From Ga0077536 sp043744805 (lineage in GTDB: Bacteria; Pseudomonadota; Gammaproteobacteria; Ga0077536): a stretch of DNA of 9,031 nucleotides. The position numbers and the translations under genes were made by a program. This document shows, piece after piece, positions 5,797-9,031 of this stretch. The stretch is taken from positions 1 through 9,031 of the forward strand of contig JAYTTZ010000105.1 of the NCBI GenBank assembly GCA_043744805.1. The letters run 5' to 3'. Numbering within the stretch: position 1 is the stretch's first letter; each line of letters starts with the position of its first letter. Below the pieces are notes generated by a model that saw nothing but the letters and a program-made list of their open reading frames with translations, was not told where the DNA came from and searched no databases.

Positions 5797-6598
5797 ACTG
5801 TCGCTTTACGCGGGGGTTTTGCGGGACATCAACGAAGCCGCGGCGAGCCTCGGGCTGGAGGTACTGATCGTGGGAGCGGTTGCGCGCGACTTATTGCTCC
5901 ACTACGCCTACGGAATCCCGACCCAGCGGGCCACGGTCGACCTGGACCTCGCGCTGGCAGTCCCCACTTGGCAAGCGTTCGAGCAGTTGCAAAGGCAGCT
6001 GGTGGAGACTGGCCGCTTCCAACAGTCGAGCGGCGCGAAGCAGCGCTTGAAACACGCGGAAATGCCGGTGGATCTGGTGCCCTTCGGCGCGCTGGAAAAC
6101 GACGCCCGACACATCGTCTGGCCGCCTACCGGCGAAAAGTGCATGAACCTGTTCGGATTCAAGGAAGCCCTGAGTTCTGCCTGCCGCGTTCGGTTGCCCC
6201 TGGAGGTCGAAGCGAAGGTCATTTCCCTGCCGGCCCTTGCGTTGCTCAAGCTGGTCGCCTGGGAAGAGCGCCACTACGACTCACAGGGCAAGGACGCGCT
6301 GGATTTGAATCTCATCGTCACCAATTACCTGAAGGCCGGGAACGTGCAGCGCCTGGACGATGAGTTCGCGGACTGGCTGGACGATGACAACTTCGACTAC
6401 CTCGAAGCCGGGGCGCGCATGCTCGGTCACGACATCCGCGCGCTCATCCACGCACAGGATGTAGGCCGCGTCACGTCGCTGTTGAGCGCTCAAAGCGATC
6501 TATCTGCGCCGGGATTGCTACCAGCCCATATGGCCCGCGACGCGGAACGCGCGAGGACGCTACTGGCGCGAATGCTGGCGGGCGTGCTTGGAAGATGA
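5759..6598 (+). CDS. AbiEii/AbiGii-family nucleotidyltransferase toxin
   Basis: This 279-residue protein has the minimal nucleotidyltransferase signature of the AbiEii/MenT class. It shows VGAVARDLLL (38-47), then RATVDLDLAL (57-66) with metal-binding Asp61 and Asp63, and PVDLVPFGAL (103-112) with a third candidate carboxylate, Asp105. LPALALLKLVAWEER followed by KDALDLNLIV is the usual helical segment with conserved Lys and Asp. Toxins of this class transfer nucleotides; MenT3 of M. tuberculosis is known to add pyrimidines to tRNA 3' ends. Ala40 stands where canonical AbiEii has Ser in its GSx10DxD motif, a variation I associate with this subfamily. The ATG at 5759 overlaps the antitoxin gene by 38 bases and follows CGAGAA (5747-5752), so translation is probably coupled. 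A much longer open frame upstream (from 5549) only shadows the antitoxin gene. The reading frame is intact. Confidence 0.85.
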   Translation: MTNTSLDFSRTPELSLYAGVLRDINEAAASLGLEVLIVGAVARDLLLHYAYGIPTQRATVDLDLALAVPTWQAFEQLQRQLVETGRFQQSSGAKQRLKHAEMPVDLVPFGALENDARHIVWPPTGEKCMNLFGFKEALSSACRVRLPLEVEAKVISLPALALLKLVAWEERHYDSQGKDALDLNLIVTNYLKAGNVQRLDDEFADWLDDDNFDYLEAGARMLGHDIRALIHAQDVGRVTSLLSAQSDLSAPGLLPAHMARDAERARTLLARMLAGVLGR

Positions 6599-6641
6599 AC
6601 GGTGAACGCCGCAAGGCGATGGCGTATGGCCGCGAGGTCCA

Positions 6642-6662
6642 AAACACCTGCGGGTAGTGTTT
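6642..6662. terminator. Weak stem-loop between the toxin gene and tRNA-Phe
   Basis: AAACAC (6642-6647) and GTGTTT (6657-6662) form a 6-bp stem with a 9-base loop. On the minus strand it is followed by one further T. It lies between the converging toxin gene and the tRNA and could act as a weak terminator for either, but the stem is short and AT-rich. A 4-bp hairpin with a GCAA tetraloop (CGCC-GCAA-GGCG, 6607-6618) also follows the toxin stop. Confidence 0.25.
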
Positions 6663-6736
6663 GAGAGCAACCCGGCGAACAGGGCAATACGTTGCGCCAC
6701 ATGATGCGCGGGAGCTTGAGATCTATGCGGTGAGAA

Positions 6737-6812
6737 TGGTGGCCAAGGACGGAATCGAACCATCGACACGCGGATTTTCAATCCGCTGCTCTACCAACTG
6801 AGCTACTTGGCC
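6737..6812 (-). tRNA. tRNA-Phe (GAA)
   Basis: The reverse complement folds as a complete tRNA. The acceptor GGCCAAG pairs with CTTGGCC, the discriminator is A, and CCA is encoded (6737-6739). The D-arm is GCTC-AGTTGGTAGA-GC. The anticodon stem GCGGA/TCCGC holds the loop TTGAAAA with anticodon GAA. The T-arm GATGG/CCGTC holds the loop TTCGATT. The length is 76 bases. The acceptor sequence looks betaproteobacterial to me. The 3' end points toward the toxin-antitoxin operon. Confidence 0.97.
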
Positions 6813-6827
6813 GGTGCGGGCAATGCG

Positions 6828-6844
6828 GCCGGGGCTGGCCCGGC
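6828..6844 (-). other. Hairpin in the 5' leader of pre-tRNA-Phe
   Basis: GCCGGG (6828-6833) and CCCGGC (6839-6844) form a perfect 6-bp G/C stem with a 5-base loop, between the predicted transcription start (about 6848) and the mature tRNA 5' end (6812). It would be part of the leader removed by RNase P. Confidence 0.4.
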
Positions 6845-6854
6845 GGGGAGCGGC

Positions 6855-6884
6855 AATGTAAGCGGGCGGTCCGGCGTCAGTCAA
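6855..6884 (-). promoter_or_regulatory. Promoter of tRNA-Phe
   Basis: On the minus strand, TTGACT (6879-6884) and TACATT (6855-6860) are separated by 18 bases, a good sigma-70 match. The sequence just downstream is very G/C-rich, as is usual for stable-RNA promoters under stringent control. Predicted transcription start is about 6848, leaving a leader of about 36 bases. Confidence 0.65.
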
Positions 6885-6900
6885 CCCGCGGGCTTGCGCC

Positions 6901-6916
6901 GGGGGCGGGGGCGGGG
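6901..6916 (+). other. G-rich tract in the leader of the DUF1326 gene
   Basis: Three close G runs (GGGGG, GGGGG, GGGG), each separated by one C, lie about 45 bases before the DUF1326 start and just upstream of the tRNA promoter. Three long runs do not make a canonical G-quadruplex, but splitting the runs could give a two-tetrad one. No clear promoter for the plus-strand genes is visible in 6813-6959. Confidence 0.3.
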
Positions 6917-6959
6917 CCACCATCCGACAAACCTCAAGCCCACCCGTCGGGAGGACCGC

Positions 6960-7586
6960 ATGAGCCAGACCTGGAAGATCGAAGGCGAGTACATGGAAGC
7001 CTGCAGTTGCGACTTCCTCTGCCCCTGCATCACGGACAACGCCACCACCCCGGCCACCCACGACTTCTGCAAGGTCGCAATGACCTACGCCGTGAAGGCC
7101 GGCCATTACGGTGACGTGGCGCTGGACGGCGTGGTGTTCGCGGTGGTGGCGCAATCAAAGGCGATCATGTCCAAAGGCGAATGGGCGCTGGGGGTTATCG
7201 TGGACGAGCGTGCGACGGACGCGCAGGTGGAAGCCATCGGCGCCATCGCGAGTGGCGCGGCCGGTGGCCCCCTGGCGGGCTTTGCGCCGCTGGTGTCCGA
7301 GTTCCGCGGGCTGATCCGGGCCCGGATCGAATACACGCGCGACGGGCACGAGCATTCCGTCAGCATCGATGGCCAGCTGGCCCAGACGGTGCAGGGCATC
7401 GCGAGCCTCACAGCGCCGGGCGAATGCCTGGCCATCGACAACACCTTCCATCCCAGCAACCAGCGGCTGAACCTCGCCCGCGCGCTGAAGAACGTCATCC
7501 GCGTCTTCGGCATCGAGTGGGATGCGCCGGCCGGCAAGACCAACGGCCACTTCGCGCCGTTCAACTGGGCGGGCGCCGTCCCCTGA
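6960..7586 (+). CDS. DUF1326 domain protein
   Basis: This 208-residue soluble protein carries the DUF1326 hallmark at the N-terminus: WKIEGEYMEACSCDFLCPC, placing Cys15, Cys17, Cys21 and Cys23 close together, with Cys37 in HDFC. Later family-like segments are GPLAGFAPLVSEFRGL and the C-terminal NLARALKNVIRVFGIEWD. The family has no established function; the clustered cysteines suggest metal or redox binding, which is inference. There is no signal peptide, so it should be cytoplasmic. The ATG at 6960 follows GGGAGGA (6949-6955). Starts further upstream would add about 50 Gly/Arg/Ala-rich residues translated from the tRNA promoter region and are rejected. The DUF2182 gene starts two bases after its stop, so the pair is translated together. 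The two families co-occur widely, from memory. Confidence 0.88.
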   Translation: MSQTWKIEGEYMEACSCDFLCPCITDNATTPATHDFCKVAMTYAVKAGHYGDVALDGVVFAVVAQSKAIMSKGEWALGVIVDERATDAQVEAIGAIASGAAGGPLAGFAPLVSEFRGLIRARIEYTRDGHEHSVSIDGQLAQTVQGIASLTAPGECLAIDNTFHPSNQRLNLARALKNVIRVFGIEWDAPAGKTNGHFAPFNWAGAVP

Positions 7587-7588
7587 GC

Positions 7589-8365
7589 GTGCCCGATCCG
7601 GCGCGGCAGCTGCCGCGTGCCCTCAGTGTGCTGGTGCTGGCCGCCGTTGGTGCGATCTGCTGGTACCTGCTGGTTGCGGGCGCCGAAAGCATGGAAACCA
7701 TGCGGCCGGTGTCGCCCGGCACCTATGGCCAGCTTGTGTATCGAGCGGCCGTGGCGATGATGCGACCCGGGGACACGCTGGCCTACCTCGCCGCCTCCGC
7801 GCTTATGTGGGTGCTGATGATGATCGCCATGATGACGCCCGCGGCCCTGCCGGTGGTGCTGCTCTACCAGCGCACGGCCACGGCGTCGACAGGCCGGACA
7901 TTGGCGTTTGCGGCGGGCTATCTCGGGATCTGGTGCCTTTTCGGCGTCCTGCTCACCGGCGTGCAATGGGGCCTGCACCGGGCCTCGCTGCTGCACTCGA
8001 TGGCCTTGCGCACGGAGCCCACCTGGGCCGCCGTGTTGCTCATCTGCGCCGGCCTCTACCAGTTCACGCCCCTCAAGCGGGCTTGCCTGCGCCATTGCCA
8101 GACGCCGCTGGCTTTCCTGCTCAACCATTGGCGAAACGGCACGGATGGCGCCTTCGTGATGGGCGTGACCCATGGCCGTTACTGCCTTGGGTGTTGCTGG
8201 GTGCTGATGCTACTGATGTTCGCCGGCGGCGTGATGAGCGTCGGCGCAATGGCCCTGCTCGCCGCTTTCATCCTGCTGGAGCGCCTGCTACCGGCCGGCC
8301 TCTGGGCCAGCGCGGTGCCGGGGGCGTTGATGCTCGCTGCCGGCGTGGCCCTGTTGCTGGCGTGA
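7589..8365 (+). CDS. DUF2182 predicted metal-binding integral membrane protein
   Basis: This 258-residue membrane protein has helices at about 12-31, 64-83, 104-128, 145-159, 203-224 and near the C-terminus. Family signatures are clear: MWVLMMIAMMTP (73-84, five Met in twelve residues), QFTPLKRACLRHC (158-170, Cys166 and Cys170) and HGRYCLGCCWVLM (195-207, Cys199, Cys202 and Cys203). Met and Cys in or next to helices recall soft-metal handling such as copper, and the family is labelled predicted metal-binding, but no substrate is established. The start is the GTG at 7589, two bases after the DUF1326 stop; the frame stays open upstream but there it only shadows DUF1326. The length agrees with the family as I know it. 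The gene converges with yggX, with 8 bases between the stop codons and no terminator. Confidence 0.87.
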   Translation: MPDPARQLPRALSVLVLAAVGAICWYLLVAGAESMETMRPVSPGTYGQLVYRAAVAMMRPGDTLAYLAASALMWVLMMIAMMTPAALPVVLLYQRTATASTGRTLAFAAGYLGIWCLFGVLLTGVQWGLHRASLLHSMALRTEPTWAAVLLICAGLYQFTPLKRACLRHCQTPLAFLLNHWRNGTDGAFVMGVTHGRYCLGCCWVLMLLMFAGGVMSVGAMALLAAFILLERLLPAGLWASAVPGALMLAAGVALLLA

Positions 8366-8373
8366 GCGCTGCG

Positions 8374-8643
8374 TCAGGCCGGTGGCTTGAATTCCGCCGG
8401 CGCGGCGGAGCCTTCCCCGAAGAAATACTTTTCCATCTCGGCTTCAAGGAACTTGCGGTCCTTGGCTTCGACGGGCGTGAGGCGGTATTCGTTGATGAGC
8501 ATCGTCTGGTGCTTCAACCACGCGTTCCACGCCTCCTGCGACACTTCGCTGTAGATGCGGCGGCCAAGCTCGCCCGGATACGGCGGCGCGCGTAAACCTT
8601 CGGCTTCGTGCCCGAGCTTGATGCATTGAACGGTTCTGCTCAT
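8374..8643 (-). CDS. yggX: Probable Fe(2+)-trafficking / oxidative damage protection protein YggX
   Basis: This 89-residue protein matches YggX over its whole length: MSRTVQCIKLGHEAEG, then PPYPGELGRRIYSEVSQEAW, KHQTMLINEYRL, and DRKFLEAEMEKYFFGEG. Cys7, the residue linked to its protective role, is present. YggX is a small cytoplasmic protein that helps protect Fe-S clusters and limits labile-iron damage under oxidative stress. ATG 8643 is preceded by AAGGA (8652-8656 on the plus strand) at 8 bases, and that ribosome binding site overlaps the TAA of mutY. The two genes are therefore in one operon, as in E. coli (mutY-yggX). SoxRS-type control cannot be judged because the promoter lies outside the window. 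Confidence 0.95.
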   Translation of the reverse strand: MSRTVQCIKLGHEAEGLRAPPYPGELGRRIYSEVSQEAWNAWLKHQTMLINEYRLTPVEAKDRKFLEAEMEKYFFGEGSAAPAEFKPPA

Positions 8644-8654
8644 GGGAAGTGTCC

Positions 8655-9031
8655 TTACGTGGGCGGGAAAAGCGAGTGGAGGAGGGCCTGCACCGGACGC
8701 GGGAGACCCACGGCGACGGGGGCTGCGGTTTTATACCAAAGCAGGTCAGGTGAATCCATGCAGCGACCTCCCGCTTCGCGCACCGTGAGCGCGAGTGGCG
8801 CAATGGCGAGGTGGAAGTGCGTGAAGGTGTGGTTGATCGACGGCAGGGCCGTACTGGCAGACGTGGGCGAGAGATCCATCACCGCGCACCATGCGAGCCC
8901 GGCGGCTTCGTCGTCTACTTCCGGGAAGCACCACAAGCCGCCCCAGATCCCGCTGGCCGGTCGTCGCACCAGCAGGAGCGCGTCGTCAGTTGCGCGACGG
9001 AGCACGAGGAAGTGCGTGCTGCGCCTGGGCA
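8655..9031 (-). CDS. mutY: Adenine DNA glycosylase MutY, C-terminal part (5' end outside window)
   Basis: About 124 residues of the C-terminal NUDIX-like domain of MutY are present. They include STHFLVLRRATDDALLLVRR, the characteristic SGIWGGLWCFPE, and NHTFTHFHLAIAPL, which holds the FTHF-type segment used to recognise 8-oxoguanine opposite the mispaired adenine. The protein ends at SLFPPT with TAA at 8655-8657. MutY removes adenine from 8-oxoG:A pairs. The catalytic helix-hairpin-helix domain and the [4Fe-4S] cysteines lie upstream, beyond base 9031. The apparent start at 9005 is an internal GTG; the frame continues open to the window edge with family-like residues (PRRSTHFLV). There are 11 bases between its stop and the yggX start. 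Confidence 0.95.
   Translation of the reverse strand, partial: PRRSTHFLVLRRATDDALLLVRRPASGIWGGLWCFPEVDDEAAGLAWCAVMDLSPTSASTALPSINHTFTHFHLAIAPLALTVREAGGRCMDSPDLLWYKTAAPVAVGLPRPVQALLHSLFPPT

Noticed and set aside
4621..6760. Possible att direct repeat of the tRNA-Phe 3' end at the left edge of the toxin-antitoxin segment
   Set aside because: Only an 8-base match (GGAATCGA) is visible near 4623, and there is no integrase gene. This is too little to call an integration duplication.
7106..8173. 355-codon minus-strand open frame
   Set aside because: It lies antisense to the DUF1326-DUF2182 pair, is His/Arg/Gly-rich and has no recognisable domain, while both plus-strand genes have clear family signatures.
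1..9031. CRISPR array, rRNA genes or replication origin
   Set aside because: No regularly spaced 25-40 base repeats, rRNA-like sequence or iteron cluster is visible. The only phased repeats are the short operator boxes at 4679-4735.

Overview
The window is high-GC proteobacterial DNA, most likely from a betaproteobacterium. The support is a tRNA-Phe(GAA) gene with encoded CCA that looks betaproteobacterial, a mutY-yggX pair, and strongly G/C-biased third codon positions. The lineage is inferred by eye, not from a search. The genus cannot be fixed, but an MhpC-type hydrolase beside a lone RND/MMPL exporter is a combination I associate with aromatic- or steroid-degrading Rhodocyclales/Burkholderiales relatives.

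Layout. (1) 1-314: the 3' part of an arsH gene, broken by an internal deletion that shifts the frame. (2) 412-1281: mhpC, a meta-cleavage product hydrolase with an intact Ser-Asp-His triad. (3) 1282-1778: no intact gene. It holds a coding-like minus-strand remnant and a cluster of nested inverted repeats. (4) 1779-4169: a 796-residue RND/MMPL-family transporter with no membrane-fusion or outer-membrane partner. (5) 4170-4678: no gene. It holds a perfect 19-bp inverted repeat with a 61-bp footprint that looks like a mini-element or IS remnant, a second strong hairpin, and a 10-codon ORF with a good ribosome binding site. (6) 4679-6598: an AbiE-type (type IV) toxin-antitoxin operon. Its promoter is embedded in four 6-bp boxes spaced exactly 17 bp apart and arranged as one large dyad. 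(7) 6737-6884: tRNA-Phe on the minus strand with its own promoter; its 3' end faces the toxin-antitoxin operon. (8) 6960-8365: a tightly coupled DUF1326-DUF2182 pair, a soluble Cys-rich protein and a Met/Cys-rich membrane protein of unknown but probably metal-related function. (9) 8374-9031, minus strand: yggX and the 3' end of mutY, a conserved base-excision-repair and oxidative-stress pair, convergent with the DUF2182 gene.

How they fit together. Regions 1-5 look like an accessory catabolic/resistance segment with signs of decay: a broken arsH, an antisense remnant and orphan palindromes. The toxin-antitoxin operon begins in an abruptly AT-rich patch and sits directly downstream of the tRNA 3' end, which suggests horizontal gain, although no integrase or att repeat is visible. 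Regions 7-9 look like ordinary chromosome. The most interesting items are the 17-bp-phased operator of the AbiE-like system and the DUF1326-DUF2182 pair.
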